This document shows, piece after piece, positions 26,789-35,602 of a stretch of DNA of 64,000 bases (position 1 is the first letter of the stretch; every line of letters begins with the position of its first letter). The DNA is from Burkholderia sp. OK233 (GTDB taxonomy: Bacteria; Pseudomonadota; Gammaproteobacteria; Burkholderiales; Burkholderiaceae): assembly GCF_900230185.1 (NCBI RefSeq), contig NZ_OCSR01000002.1, positions 3,472,001 to 3,536,000 on the forward strand, read 5' to 3'. The position numbers were made by a program, and so were the translations under genes. The notes under the pieces are model-generated. The model was not told the DNA's origin, ran no database searches, and saw nothing but the letters and a program-made list of their open reading frames with translations.

Positions 26789-27844
26789 TTAGTCCGATTC
26801 CGCGCGGCGCGTGAAATCCGCGCGCGCCGGCCGGTAGTCGGTCGGCCGCATCCCGGTCCACTTGCGAAACGCGCGATGAAACGCGCTCGGCTCGGCAAAA
26901 CCCACGGCAGTGGCGATGTCGGCGATCGTGCGATCGGTGTCCTGCAGTTCGCCGATGGCGATATCGCGCCGCAAGTCGTCCTTGATCGACTGATAGGTAT
27001 AGCCTTCCTGTTTCAAACGCCGCCGCATCGTCGCTTCGGCGACGTGCAGGCGCAGCGCCATCTGGTCGGCGGCGGGCCAGCCGGCCATCGGCAGCGCGCG
27101 CAACATCTTGCGCACGCGGGCTGCAAGCGAGCCGGGATTACGGTATTTGACGATGAAGCTGCCGGGTGCATCGCGCAGGAACGGCTTGACCGACTTCGTG
27201 GTCTGGACCACCGGCAGCTCGAGAAACGCCGGCGACAGATCGACATACGATTCGGTTTGATCGAACGCCATGTCGTCGCAGAACATCAGACGGTATTCAT
27301 GCGCGGCAGGCGGTTCGGCGCAGCGAAAGCGCGCCTCGAGCAAAGGAATGCGCCGCCCGACCAGCCAGCACAGCAGGCCGTAAACAACGATGAAATAGGT
27401 CGCATAAGCGAACATGGCGGGCGGCTTCGCACCTTCGCGTTCGACAAACCGCAGCCGCACACGCTGCGCATCCGTCTCGATCTGTGCGCCAAGATCGTCC
27501 AGCACGAGCCGCATGAAGCCGACCGCCCGCGCGAGCGCTTGCGCGCCGTTGCGCGCGCTCAGCGTGGATTGGGTCATTGCGATGAAGCTGCCGCTCTTCA
27601 TGCGGTGCGAGTCCTGGCCGAAGAATTCGTCGTCCAGCGCGCGGGCGATGCCGGCCCACAACGCGCCGTACTGCGCCGACGAGACCCGGCTTTTCGGCGA
27701 CGCCAGCATCGTTGCCGCGATGCCGGCGGCTTCGGCGAGCGGCAGCGCCTCGAACCCGCGCACTCGCGCCAGCGCGAGGGCCTCTTCGACGAGACTGACG
27801 GAAATTGTGCCCCTGTCGCTCTTGGTGCTTTTCAGGTTTTTCAT
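26789..27844 (-). CDS. AraC-family transcriptional regulator, probable regulator of the valine operon
   Basis: This 351-residue protein has the arabinose-binding-like N-terminal domain typical of OruR/ArgR-type AraC proteins (LALARVRGFEALPLAEAAGI ... SSAQYGALWAGIARAL). The C-terminal double helix-turn-helix is LHVAEATMRRRLKQEGYTYQ, then IADIATAVGFAEPSAFHRAF and WTGMRPTDYR. It is divergent from the acyl-CoA dehydrogenase-mmsAB operon. In Pseudomonas aeruginosa the AraC protein MmsR activates mmsAB, so the same role is likely. Two near-identical 17-bp direct repeats lie in the shared promoter region. Confidence 0.9.
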   Translation of the reverse strand: MKNLKSTKSDRGTISVSLVEEALALARVRGFEALPLAEAAGIAATMLASPKSRVSSAQYGALWAGIARALDDEFFGQDSHRMKSGSFIAMTQSTLSARNGAQALARAVGFMRLVLDDLGAQIETDAQRVRLRFVEREGAKPPAMFAYATYFIVVYGLLCWLVGRRIPLLEARFRCAEPPAAHEYRLMFCDDMAFDQTESYVDLSPAFLELPVVQTTKSVKPFLRDAPGSFIVKYRNPGSLAARVRKMLRALPMAGWPAADQMALRLHVAEATMRRRLKQEGYTYQSIKDDLRRDIAIGELQDTDRTIADIATAVGFAEPSAFHRAFRKWTGMRPTDYRPARADFTRRAESD

Positions 27845-27851
27845 GACTTTC

Positions 27852-27953
27852 TGGCAAATGCGCTCAGCGTTTTCCTTGTGGCGATCCGCTAAGCCTTTGA
27901 AAACGTGGCCTGAATCGGGTTTTCACGATACCGGTATGGTAAATGCGCTCAAC
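27852..27953. promoter_or_regulatory. Direct-repeat operator candidates in the AraC-valine operon promoter region
   Basis: The sequence TGGCAAATGCGCTCAGC at 27852-27868 recurs as TGGTAAATGCGCTCAAC at 27937-27953, 15 of 17 identical and in the same orientation. The 85-bp spacing is close to eight helical turns. One copy abuts the AraC gene start and the other lies nearer the operon. This arrangement suits an AraC dimer that bridges two sites. Assignment to this regulator is inference. Confidence 0.6.
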
Positions 27954-28133
27954 CAGAATGATCGGGCTGAGCATCGAACCTGTCCAGTAGCTTCCCTACA
28001 CTGGGCCTGAACCCATCGCGGGACGCCTTGTCTCGGAGACACCACGGCAAAGCCGGTCATCCCCCGCGATGAGTCGCAGATGACGAGGCAGCGCCTCGCC
28101 GCTGCGACGCGATGCACATAACAGGATCGAGCC

Positions 28134-29267
28134 ATGGACAGCTTCTACACCGACGAACAGCGGATGATCCGCGACGCCGCCCGCGACTTCGCCACCAAAC
28201 GCCTCGCGCCGCACGCCGGACAGTGGGATCGCGACGCGAAACTGCCGTCGGAAGTTGTGACGCAGATGGGCGAGCTGGGTTTTCTCGGCATGATCGTGCC
28301 GTCCGAGTGGGGCGGCTCCTATACCGACTACGTGGCCTACGCGCTCGCGCTCGAAGAGATCGCCGCGGGATGCGCCGCCTGCGCGACGGTGATGAGCGTG
28401 CACAACTCGGTCGGCTGCGGGCCGATCCTGAACTTCGGCACGGAAGCGCAAAAAGACCGTTATCTACAAGATCTCGCCACCGGACGCCGCATCGGCGCGT
28501 TCTGCCTGACCGAGCCGCAAGCCGGCTCCGAGGCGAACAATCTGCGCACCCGTGCGGTGCTGCGCGACGGCAAATGGATTCTCAACGGCAACAAGCAGTT
28601 CGTAACAAACGCGGCGCGCGCCAGCATCGCGATCGTGTTTGCCGTCACCGATCCCGACCGCGGCAAGCGCGGCTTGTCAGCCTTCATCGTGCCGACCGAT
28701 ACGCCGGGCTTCAACGTCGGCAAGCCCGAGCACAAGCTCGGCATTCGTGCCTCGGACACCTGCCCGATCTCCCTCGACGACTGCGCGGTGCCCGAAGCCA
28801 ATTTGCTCGGCGAACCGGGCGAGGGCCTGCGCATCGCGTTGTCGAATCTCGAGGGCGGGCGCATCGGTATTGCGGCGCAGGCGGTCGGCATCGCGCGAGC
28901 CGCATTCGATGCCGCGCGCCTCTACGCGAACGAACGCGTCCAGTTCGGCAAGGCGCTGAAGGACCACCAGACCATCGCCAACATGCTCGCCGATATGGCA
29001 ACGCGTCTGAACGCCGCGCGTCTGCTCGTGCATCACGCGGCGCGACTGCGCACGGCGGGCAAGCCGTGTTTGTCCGAGGCGTCGCAGGCCAAGCTGTTTG
29101 CGTCGGAACTCGCCGAAGAAGTCTGTTCGAATGCGATCCAGATTCACGGTGGCTACGGCTATCTCGAGGACTATGCGGTGGAGCGCCACTATCGCGACGC
29201 CCGTATCACGCAGATTTACGAAGGAACCAGCGAAGTGCAGCGGATGGTTATTGCGCGGCATGTTTAA
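28134..29267 (+). CDS. Acyl-CoA dehydrogenase, probable isobutyryl-CoA dehydrogenase
   Basis: This 377-residue flavoprotein opens the valine operon. Signatures are FCLTEPQAGSEANNLRTRAV (FAD and substrate loop), NGNKQFVTNAA, and the C-terminal ITQIYEGTSEVQRMVIARHV with the catalytic Glu in YEGT. It should oxidise isobutyryl-CoA to methacrylyl-CoA and pass electrons to ETF. Isobutyryl-CoA is preferred over 2-methylbutyryl-CoA because mmsA and mmsB follow. Start ATG 28134 has CAGGATCGAGCC before it. Confidence 0.92.
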   Translation: MDSFYTDEQRMIRDAARDFATKRLAPHAGQWDRDAKLPSEVVTQMGELGFLGMIVPSEWGGSYTDYVAYALALEEIAAGCAACATVMSVHNSVGCGPILNFGTEAQKDRYLQDLATGRRIGAFCLTEPQAGSEANNLRTRAVLRDGKWILNGNKQFVTNAARASIAIVFAVTDPDRGKRGLSAFIVPTDTPGFNVGKPEHKLGIRASDTCPISLDDCAVPEANLLGEPGEGLRIALSNLEGGRIGIAAQAVGIARAAFDAARLYANERVQFGKALKDHQTIANMLADMATRLNAARLLVHHAARLRTAGKPCLSEASQAKLFASELAEEVCSNAIQIHGGYGYLEDYAVERHYRDARITQIYEGTSEVQRMVIARHV

Positions 29268-29374
29268 ACGCAAGTTAGACGGCGTTTGAGCGCAAAATAG
29301 CCTGCCGGTAAGGCAAATGCACAGGCAAAAATCAGAGCGCATACCGCGCCACCAGCATGGAATTGGAGACGACG

Positions 29375-31066
29375 ATGACTGCAGCGAAGGGCTTTCTCGA
29401 AGCGCGCGACCTGTTATTGCGCCATCGAACGGACTACGACCGCGCCTACCGCGAATTCGCGTGGCCGACGCCAGGCCAGTTCAACTGGGCGCTCGACTAC
29501 TTCGACGTGATCGCGCGAGATAACGACAACCCGGCGCTGTGGATCGTCGACGATCCGGCAAGCGACGGCTTGCGCCTCTCCTACGCGCAGATGTCGGAGC
29601 GCTCGTCGCGCATGGCGAACTTCCTGCGCGGTCTCGGCGTGGGACGCGGCGACCGCTTGCTGTTGATGCTGCCGAACCGCGTCGAACTCTGGGACGTGAT
29701 GCTCGCTGCGATGAAGCTCGGCGCGATCGTGCTGCCGGCCACCACCCAGCTTTCCGCCGACGACGTGCGCGACCGAGTGCAGATCGGCGGCGCGCAGTTC
29801 GTGGTGGTCGATAGCGCGGAGCTCGCCAAGTTCGATGCACTCGACGTGCCGCTCACGCGCATCTCGGCCGGTACACCGCGCGACGGGTGGATCGATCTTG
29901 CCGCGGCCTATGACGCATCGCCGCAATTCACGCCCGACGGCGTCACGCACGCCACCGATCCGATGCTGCTGTACTTCACCTCGGGCACGACCTCGAAGCC
30001 GAAGCTGGTCGAGCATACGCATCAGAGTTACCCGATCGGCCATCTGTCGACGATGTACTGGATCGGCCTGCAACCGAACGACATCCATTGGAATATCAGC
30101 TCGCCGGGCTGGGCCAAGCACGCATGGAGCTGCTTCTACGCGCCGTGGAATGCGCAGGCCTGCGTGTTCGTTTTCAACTTTCCGCGCTTCGTGCCGAAAG
30201 ACACGCTGGACGTGCTGGTGCGTTTCAACGTCACCACGCTGTGCGCTCCGCCGACCGTCTGGCGCATGCTCGTGCAGGAGCATCTCACCGACTATCCGGT
30301 GAAGCTGCGCGAGATCGTCGGCGCGGGCGAGCCGTTGAATCCGGAGATCATCGAACGCGTCAAGCATGCGTGGGGTATCACGATACGCGATGGTTTCGGC
30401 CAAACCGAAACGACCTGCCAGATCGGTAACTCGCCGGGGCAACCGGTGGTGCCGGGTTCGATGGGCCGTCCGTTGCCGGGCTACAAAATCGCGCTCCTCG
30501 ATGCGGATGATCAACCCGTCACCGAAGGCGAAATCTCGCTGCCATTGGCCGAACGCCCGCTCGGTTTGATGACCGGCTACGCGAACAATGCCAACGCTAC
30601 CGCGCAAGCCATGCGCAACGGTTTCTACCACACCTCCGACGTCGCGTTGCGGCGTGATGACGGCTACTACGTCTACGTCGGCCGCTCCGATGATGTCTTC
30701 AAATCGGCCGACTACCGGCTGAGCCCGTTCGAACTCGAAAGCGTGCTGATCGAACACGAAGCGATCGGCGAAGCAGCTGTGGTGCCGAGCGCCGATGCGT
30801 TGCGCCTGTCGGTGCCCAAAGCCTTCGTCACCGTGCGCCAGGGCTATGAAGCCAGCCCCGAACTCGCGCGCGCGGTCTTCGCGTTCTCGCGCGAAAAGCT
30901 CGCACCCTACAAGCGGATTCGCCGCCTGCAATTCAGCGAGCTGCCGAAAACCATCTCCGGCAAGATCCGCCGCGTCGAATTGCGGCGCCGCGAAATGGAG
31001 CGCGAAGCCGAACCCGCGCGCCTGCCGGGCGAGTATTGGGAAGAGGACTTCCCGGATCTGCGTTGA
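29375..31066 (+). CDS. AMP-binding acyl-CoA synthetase
   Basis: I choose ATG 29375 because GGAG lies 6 bp upstream; the frame is open from 29357. The 563-residue enzyme has the AMP-binding P-loop YFTSGTTSKPKLVEHTH, the A5 motif DGFGQTETTCQIG, the A8 motif GYYVYVGRSDDVFKSADYRL and the catalytic Lys in LPKTISGKIRRVELR. It probably activates a branched short acid such as isobutyrate to its CoA ester, feeding the dehydrogenase. Exact substrate is inferred from the operon only. Confidence 0.9.
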   Translation: MTAAKGFLEARDLLLRHRTDYDRAYREFAWPTPGQFNWALDYFDVIARDNDNPALWIVDDPASDGLRLSYAQMSERSSRMANFLRGLGVGRGDRLLLMLPNRVELWDVMLAAMKLGAIVLPATTQLSADDVRDRVQIGGAQFVVVDSAELAKFDALDVPLTRISAGTPRDGWIDLAAAYDASPQFTPDGVTHATDPMLLYFTSGTTSKPKLVEHTHQSYPIGHLSTMYWIGLQPNDIHWNISSPGWAKHAWSCFYAPWNAQACVFVFNFPRFVPKDTLDVLVRFNVTTLCAPPTVWRMLVQEHLTDYPVKLREIVGAGEPLNPEIIERVKHAWGITIRDGFGQTETTCQIGNSPGQPVVPGSMGRPLPGYKIALLDADDQPVTEGEISLPLAERPLGLMTGYANNANATAQAMRNGFYHTSDVALRRDDGYYVYVGRSDDVFKSADYRLSPFELESVLIEHEAIGEAAVVPSADALRLSVPKAFVTVRQGYEASPELARAVFAFSREKLAPYKRIRRLQFSELPKTISGKIRRVELRRREMEREAEPARLPGEYWEEDFPDLR

Positions 31067-31134
31067 TTCTGCGTTGATCCTTTTCATTCCACATCACTGT
31101 CCGGCCGCCACGCGACCACTACAGGAGTTCCAGC

Positions 31135-32652
31135 ATGAGCGCAATTGCTTCGAACAAGGCCGCCACCGTCAAACTGCTGATCAACGGCGAGTTCGTCGAA
31201 TCCAAATCCACCGAATGGCGCGACATCGTCAACCCGGCCACGCAAGAGGTGCTCGCACGCGTACCGTTTGCCACCGCCGATGAAGTGAACGAAGCGATCC
31301 GCTCCGCGCACGCCGCGTTCAAAACGTGGAAGGACACACCGATCGGCGCGCGCATGCGCATCATGCTGAAGTTCCAGGCGTTGATTCGCGAGCATTCGCC
31401 GCGCATCGCCAGGACCCTGAGCGCGGAGCAGGGCAAGACGATCCCCGACGCGGAAGGCGATATCTTCCGCGGCCTCGAAGTGGTCGAGCATGCCTGCTCG
31501 ATCGGCACCTTGCAGCAGGGTGAATTTGCCGAGAACGTGGCGGGCGGCGTGGATACCTACACGCTGCGTCAGCCGATCGGCGTATGCGCCGGCATCACGC
31601 CGTTCAATTTCCCCGCGATGATCCCGTTGTGGATGTTCCCGATGGCGATCGTCTGCGGCAATACGTTCGTGCTGAAGCCTTCCGAGCAGGATCCGCTGTC
31701 GACCATGCAGCTGGTCGAACTGGCGCTCGAAGCCGGCGTGCCGAAGGGCGTGCTGAATGTCGTGCATGGTGGCAAGGACGTGGTCGACGCGCTCTGCACA
31801 CACGATCTGGTGAAGGCGATTTCCTTCGTCGGCTCGACCGCGGTGGGCACGCACGTTTATCGCCTCGGTAGCGAACACGGCAAGCGCGTGCAATCGATGA
31901 TGGGCGCAAAGAATCACGCGGTGGTGCTGCCCGATGCGAATCGCGAGCAGACCTTGAATGCTCTCGCTGGCGCGGGGTTCGGTGCAGCGGGACAGCGTTG
32001 CATGGCGACCTCGGTGGTCGTTCTGGTCGGCGCGGCGCAGCAATGGCTGCCCGATCTGGTCGCGAAGGCAAAGACGTTGAAGGTCAACGCGGGTAATGAG
32101 CCGGGTACGGACGTCGGTCCGGTCGTCTCACGCGCCGCGAAGCAACGCATTCTCGGCCTGATCGAAACCGGCGTGAAAGAGGGCGCAACGCTGGCGCTCG
32201 ACGGCCGCGACGTGAAGGTTCCGGGCTACGAACAAGGCAACTTCATCGGCCCGACGGTCTTCACGGACGTCACCACGGAGATGGAGATCTACCGTCAGGA
32301 AATCTTCGGCCCGGTGCTGGTGGTGCTGAATGCCGCCACGCTCGATGACGCGATCGCGCTCGCCAATAGCAATCCGTTCGGCAACGGCGTGGGTCTTTTC
32401 ACGCAAAGCGGCGCGGCGGCGCGCAAATTCCAGAGCGAGATCGATATCGGCCAGGTCGGCATCAATATTCCTATTCCGGTGCCCGTGCCGTTCTTCAGTT
32501 TTACCGGCTCGCGCGGCTCGAAACTCGGCGACCTCGGGCCGTACGGCAAGCAGGTGGTGCAGTTCTACACGCAGACCAAGACGGTTACCGCCCGCTGGTT
32601 CGACGACGATACTGTCAACGACGGCGTCAACACGACCATCAGCCTGCGCTGA
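31135..32652 (+). CDS. mmsA: CoA-acylating methylmalonate-semialdehyde dehydrogenase
   Basis: This 505-residue aldehyde dehydrogenase has MmsA hallmarks: QGKTIPDAEGDIFRGLEVVE, GITPFNFPAMIPLWMFPMAI, SFVGSTAVGTHVY, and the catalytic Cys in AGFGAAGQRCMATSV. The C-terminus FPFFSFTGSRGSKLGDLG-like stretch is also typical. It converts methylmalonate semialdehyde with CoA and NAD to propionyl-CoA. An AGGAG ribosome-binding site precedes ATG 31135, and mmsB follows after 15 bp. Confidence 0.95.
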   Translation: MSAIASNKAATVKLLINGEFVESKSTEWRDIVNPATQEVLARVPFATADEVNEAIRSAHAAFKTWKDTPIGARMRIMLKFQALIREHSPRIARTLSAEQGKTIPDAEGDIFRGLEVVEHACSIGTLQQGEFAENVAGGVDTYTLRQPIGVCAGITPFNFPAMIPLWMFPMAIVCGNTFVLKPSEQDPLSTMQLVELALEAGVPKGVLNVVHGGKDVVDALCTHDLVKAISFVGSTAVGTHVYRLGSEHGKRVQSMMGAKNHAVVLPDANREQTLNALAGAGFGAAGQRCMATSVVVLVGAAQQWLPDLVAKAKTLKVNAGNEPGTDVGPVVSRAAKQRILGLIETGVKEGATLALDGRDVKVPGYEQGNFIGPTVFTDVTTEMEIYRQEIFGPVLVVLNAATLDDAIALANSNPFGNGVGLFTQSGAAARKFQSEIDIGQVGINIPIPVPVPFFSFTGSRGSKLGDLGPYGKQVVQFYTQTKTVTARWFDDDTVNDGVNTTISLR

Positions 32653-32667
32653 GTTGGAGACAACATC

Positions 32668-33588
32668 ATGAAAATAGGCTTTATCGGACTCGGCAACATG
32701 GGCGCACCGATGGCGCTCAATCTGCTGAAGGCGGGTCACGCGGTCAATGTATTCGATCTCAACGCGCAAGCGGTGCAGACACTCGTCGATGCGGGTGCCA
32801 AAGCCGCAAGTTCGCCGAAAGCCGCGGTGACCGACGTCGAATGTGTGGTGACGATGCTGCCCGCGGCCACTCACGTGCGCAGCGTGCTGATAGCGGATGA
32901 CGGTGTTTTCGCCGGCATCGCGGAAGGCGTGACGATCATCGATTCGAGCACCATCGATCCGGCGAGTGTGAAGGCGTTTGCCGAACTCGCCGAGCAACGC
33001 GGCAACACTTTCGTCGACGCGCCCGTCTCGGGCGGCACCGGCGGTGCGGCGGCAGGCACGCTCACCTTCATGGTCGGCGGCAGCGCGGATGCCTATGAGC
33101 AGGTCAAGCCGGTGTTGTCGGCGATGGGCAAGAACATCGTGCATTGCGGCGACACCGGCACCGGTCAGGTGGCGAAGATCTGCAACAACCTCGTGCTTGG
33201 CATCACCATGGCCGGCGTGGCCGAGGCGATGTCGCTGGGCGAGGCGCTCGGCATCGACCCGAAAGTGCTGGGCGGCATCATCAATACCTCGACGGGCCGC
33301 TGCTGGAGTTCTGACACGTATAACCCGATGCCCGGCGTGATCGAAACCGCGCCGTCCACGCGCGGCTATACCGGCGGCTTCGGCACCGATCTGATGCTGA
33401 AGGACCTGGGCCTCGCCACCGACGCCGCGAAATTCGCGCGTCAACCGGTGTACCTCGGCGCTTTGGCTCAACAGCTTTATCAGACGATGAGCACGAAGGG
33501 CGCGGGACGCCTGGACTTCTCGGCGGTAATCAAGCTTTATCGCCAGGACAGTAAGGACAGTAAGGACAGTAAGGACGGAGACGCGTGA
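32668..33588 (+). CDS. mmsB: 3-hydroxyisobutyrate dehydrogenase
   Basis: This 306-residue enzyme has the Rossmann motif IGFIGLGNMGAPMALNLLKAG, the substrate loop DAPVSGGTGGAAAGTL, the catalytic Lys in GTGQVAKICNNLVLG and the tail motif GFGTDLMLKDLGLA. It oxidises 3-hydroxyisobutyrate to methylmalonate semialdehyde, the substrate of the adjacent mmsA. Its last residues, DSKDSKDSKDGDA, are encoded by a 9-bp tandem repeat. They extend beyond the usual family end (FSAVIKLY), so the tail is probably dispensable. The stop overlaps the next gene. Confidence 0.95.
   Translation: MKIGFIGLGNMGAPMALNLLKAGHAVNVFDLNAQAVQTLVDAGAKAASSPKAAVTDVECVVTMLPAATHVRSVLIADDGVFAGIAEGVTIIDSSTIDPASVKAFAELAEQRGNTFVDAPVSGGTGGAAAGTLTFMVGGSADAYEQVKPVLSAMGKNIVHCGDTGTGQVAKICNNLVLGITMAGVAEAMSLGEALGIDPKVLGGIINTSTGRCWSSDTYNPMPGVIETAPSTRGYTGGFGTDLMLKDLGLATDAAKFARQPVYLGALAQQLYQTMSTKGAGRLDFSAVIKLYRQDSKDSKDSKDGDA
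33546..33576 (+). repeat. 9-bp tandem repeat at the mmsB end
   Basis: The unit GGACAGTAA is present 3.4 times. It encodes repeated Asp-Ser-Lys at the mmsB C-terminus. Each unit carries an AAGGA that resembles a ribosome-binding site for the overlapping enoyl-CoA hydratase gene. Copy changes keep the reading frame. Confidence 0.9.
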
Positions 33589-34406
33589 TGATCGAACTCG
33601 ACTACGCACACGACGGCGCCGTTGCGTTGCTGACGCTCAAACGGCCGCCCGCGAACGCGTTCACGCCGGACGGTTTGCTGCAATTGCAGCAGACGGTGGA
33701 GCGTCTGAACGGTGAAGCGCGCCTGCGGGCCATCGTGATCACGGGCGACGGCCCGAAGTTCTTCAGCGCGGGCGCCGATCTGAACACGTTCGCCGATGGT
33801 AATCGCGAAGTCGCGCGCACGGCGGCGACGCGCTTCGGCGCGGCGTTCGAGACCCTGCAGAACGCGCGGCCGGTGGTGATCGCCGCGATTAACGGTTATG
33901 CGATGGGCGGTGGGCTCGAATGCGCGCTGGCCTGCGATATCCGCATCGCCGAGCAACACGCGTTGATGGCTTTGCCCGAAACGGCGGTGGGTCTACTGCC
34001 GTGCGGCTGTGGCACGCAGACACTGCCGTGGCTGGTCGGCGAAGGCTGGGCCAAGCGGATGATTCTGACTGGCGAACGCGTCGACGCTGCGACCGCATTG
34101 CGTATCGGTCTTGTCGAAGAAGTCGTGGAAAAGGGCGCCGCGCGCGAGGCCGCGCTGACGATGGCGGCGCGCGTCGCGAGCCTCAGCCCGCAAGCGGTCA
34201 GCTTCAGCAAGACGCTGATTCACCAGGGCCGCAATGGCGTGCCGCGTGCGTCAGGTCTCGCGGTGGAGCGGGAACGTTTTGTCGATCTGTTCGACGGCGC
34301 CGATCAGCGCGAAGGCGTCAATGCGTTTCTCGAGAAGCGCGCGCCACGCTGGCAGGTGACGCAGGCTGAGCCGCCCGCTAACGCCGGGCAGGAGACGCAT
34401 CGATGA
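33588..34406 (+). CDS. Enoyl-CoA hydratase/isomerase, probable methacrylyl-CoA hydratase
   Basis: I start at ATG 33588, with GGAG 7 bp upstream; a GTG lies one codon earlier. The 272-residue crotonase-fold protein has the oxyanion-hole segments FFSAGADLNTFADG and INGYAMGGGLECALACDIRI, then MALPETAVGLLPCGCGTQTLP. It should hydrate methacrylyl-CoA to 3-hydroxyisobutyryl-CoA. It overlaps mmsB upstream and the hydrolase gene downstream, both by about 4 bp, so translation is coupled. Confidence 0.9.
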   Translation: MIELDYAHDGAVALLTLKRPPANAFTPDGLLQLQQTVERLNGEARLRAIVITGDGPKFFSAGADLNTFADGNREVARTAATRFGAAFETLQNARPVVIAAINGYAMGGGLECALACDIRIAEQHALMALPETAVGLLPCGCGTQTLPWLVGEGWAKRMILTGERVDAATALRIGLVEEVVEKGAAREAALTMAARVASLSPQAVSFSKTLIHQGRNGVPRASGLAVERERFVDLFDGADQREGVNAFLEKRAPRWQVTQAEPPANAGQETHR

Positions 34407-35551
34407 GCGCCTTGCAGAGCGTCGCGGTCGATACGGGCGTCGAAGCGGAGCGCGAGATTCTGTTTCGCGTCGTCAACCGCGTGGCGATCATCACGCTGAA
34501 CCGGCCGGCCGCGCTCAATGCGCTATCGCACGCGATGGTGCGCGAGCTTGCCGTACTGGTCGAACATTGCCGTACCGACGACGGCATCGTTGCTCTCGTG
34601 CTGAAAGGTGCGGGCGCCAAGGGCTTTTGCGCTGGCGGCGACGTGCGCGAGGTGCACCGGCTCGCGAAGAATGGCGACAGCCGGTGGCTTGCATTCTTTG
34701 TCGACGAATACCGGCTCGACTACGCGCTACACAAGTTTCCGAAGCCGGTGGTCGCCCTGCTCGACGGTATCTCGATGGGCGGCGGCATGGGGCTCGGTCA
34801 GGGGGCGCGGCTGCGCATCGTTACCGAGCGCAGCAGGATCGCGATGCCGGAGACGCGCATTGGCTTCCTGCCTGACGTCGGTGCGACACGTTTTCTGAGC
34901 GTGATGCCTGCGGAGGTCGAGTTATATGTCGGGCTCACCGGCGTGACGCTATCCGGCGCCGATGCGTTGCGCCTGCAACTGGCGGATCTGTGCGTGCCGG
35001 CCGAGTGGCTTGGCACATTCGAAGAGCGCCTGCAGCGCATGTCGCACGCGGGAAGCTTGATGGCTGCATTGCGCGGCGTGTTCGAGCCGCCGTGCAACAT
35101 CATCCCGCATGCTGCATTGGGGCCGTTTACGCAGCTGATCCTGCGGCATTTCGACCGGCGATCGAGCATCGAGCGAATCGTCGCGACATTGCGCCACGAT
35201 CTGGAGCGCGAGCCTGCGCGTGAGGTGAAACAGTGGCTGCAATCTGCTTATGACGCGATGGTTGGACACTCGCCCACGATGCTGTATGTCACACGCGAGG
35301 CGCTTCTGCGCGGCCGGCAGATGACCTTGGCGGAGTGCTTCCGGATGGAGCTGGGCATCGTCAAGCGGGTGATCGAGGAAGGCGATTTCTGTGAAGGCGT
35401 GAGGGCGCAGTTGATCGACAAGGATCGCAAGAGCCGCTGGGCGCCGGCGACGCTTGCGGAAGTGCGCTCGGAACGCGTTCGCCATTTTCTGAGCTCGCCG
35501 TGGAAGCGGGAAACGCATCCGCTGGTTGGGTTGGGGGGGGAGGAAGGTTGA
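34403..35551 (+). CDS. 3-hydroxyisobutyryl-CoA hydrolase (enoyl-CoA hydratase superfamily)
   Basis: At 382 residues this is longer than simple hydratases and matches the HIBCH family: GFCAGGDVREVHRLAKNGD, DGISMGGGMGLGQGARLRIV, MPETRIGFLPDVGATRFLS, with a long C-terminal region (RMELGIVKRVIEEGDFCEGVRAQL, IDKDRKSRW). It releases 3-hydroxyisobutyrate from its CoA ester for MmsB. It is the last gene of the operon, and a hairpin follows the stop. All steps from isobutyryl-CoA to propionyl-CoA are therefore present in this operon. Confidence 0.92.
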   Translation: MSALQSVAVDTGVEAEREILFRVVNRVAIITLNRPAALNALSHAMVRELAVLVEHCRTDDGIVALVLKGAGAKGFCAGGDVREVHRLAKNGDSRWLAFFVDEYRLDYALHKFPKPVVALLDGISMGGGMGLGQGARLRIVTERSRIAMPETRIGFLPDVGATRFLSVMPAEVELYVGLTGVTLSGADALRLQLADLCVPAEWLGTFEERLQRMSHAGSLMAALRGVFEPPCNIIPHAALGPFTQLILRHFDRRSSIERIVATLRHDLEREPAREVKQWLQSAYDAMVGHSPTMLYVTREALLRGRQMTLAECFRMELGIVKRVIEEGDFCEGVRAQLIDKDRKSRWAPATLAEVRSERVRHFLSSPWKRETHPLVGLGGEEG

Positions 35552-35561
35552 AGGCTGTGCG

Positions 35562-35592
35562 CGCCGACGCGGTATTTCAGGCTGCGTCGGCG
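35562..35592. terminator. Hairpin between convergent valine operon and MFS gene
   Basis: The 9-bp arms CGCCGACGC (35562-35570) and GCGTCGGCG (35584-35592) are perfectly complementary around a 13-nt loop. It lies between the operon stop (35551) and the convergent MFS stop (35603). No long T-run follows, so intrinsic termination on either strand is likely but not certain. Confidence 0.6.
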
Positions 35593-35602
35593 TGCCTGAA
35601 CG

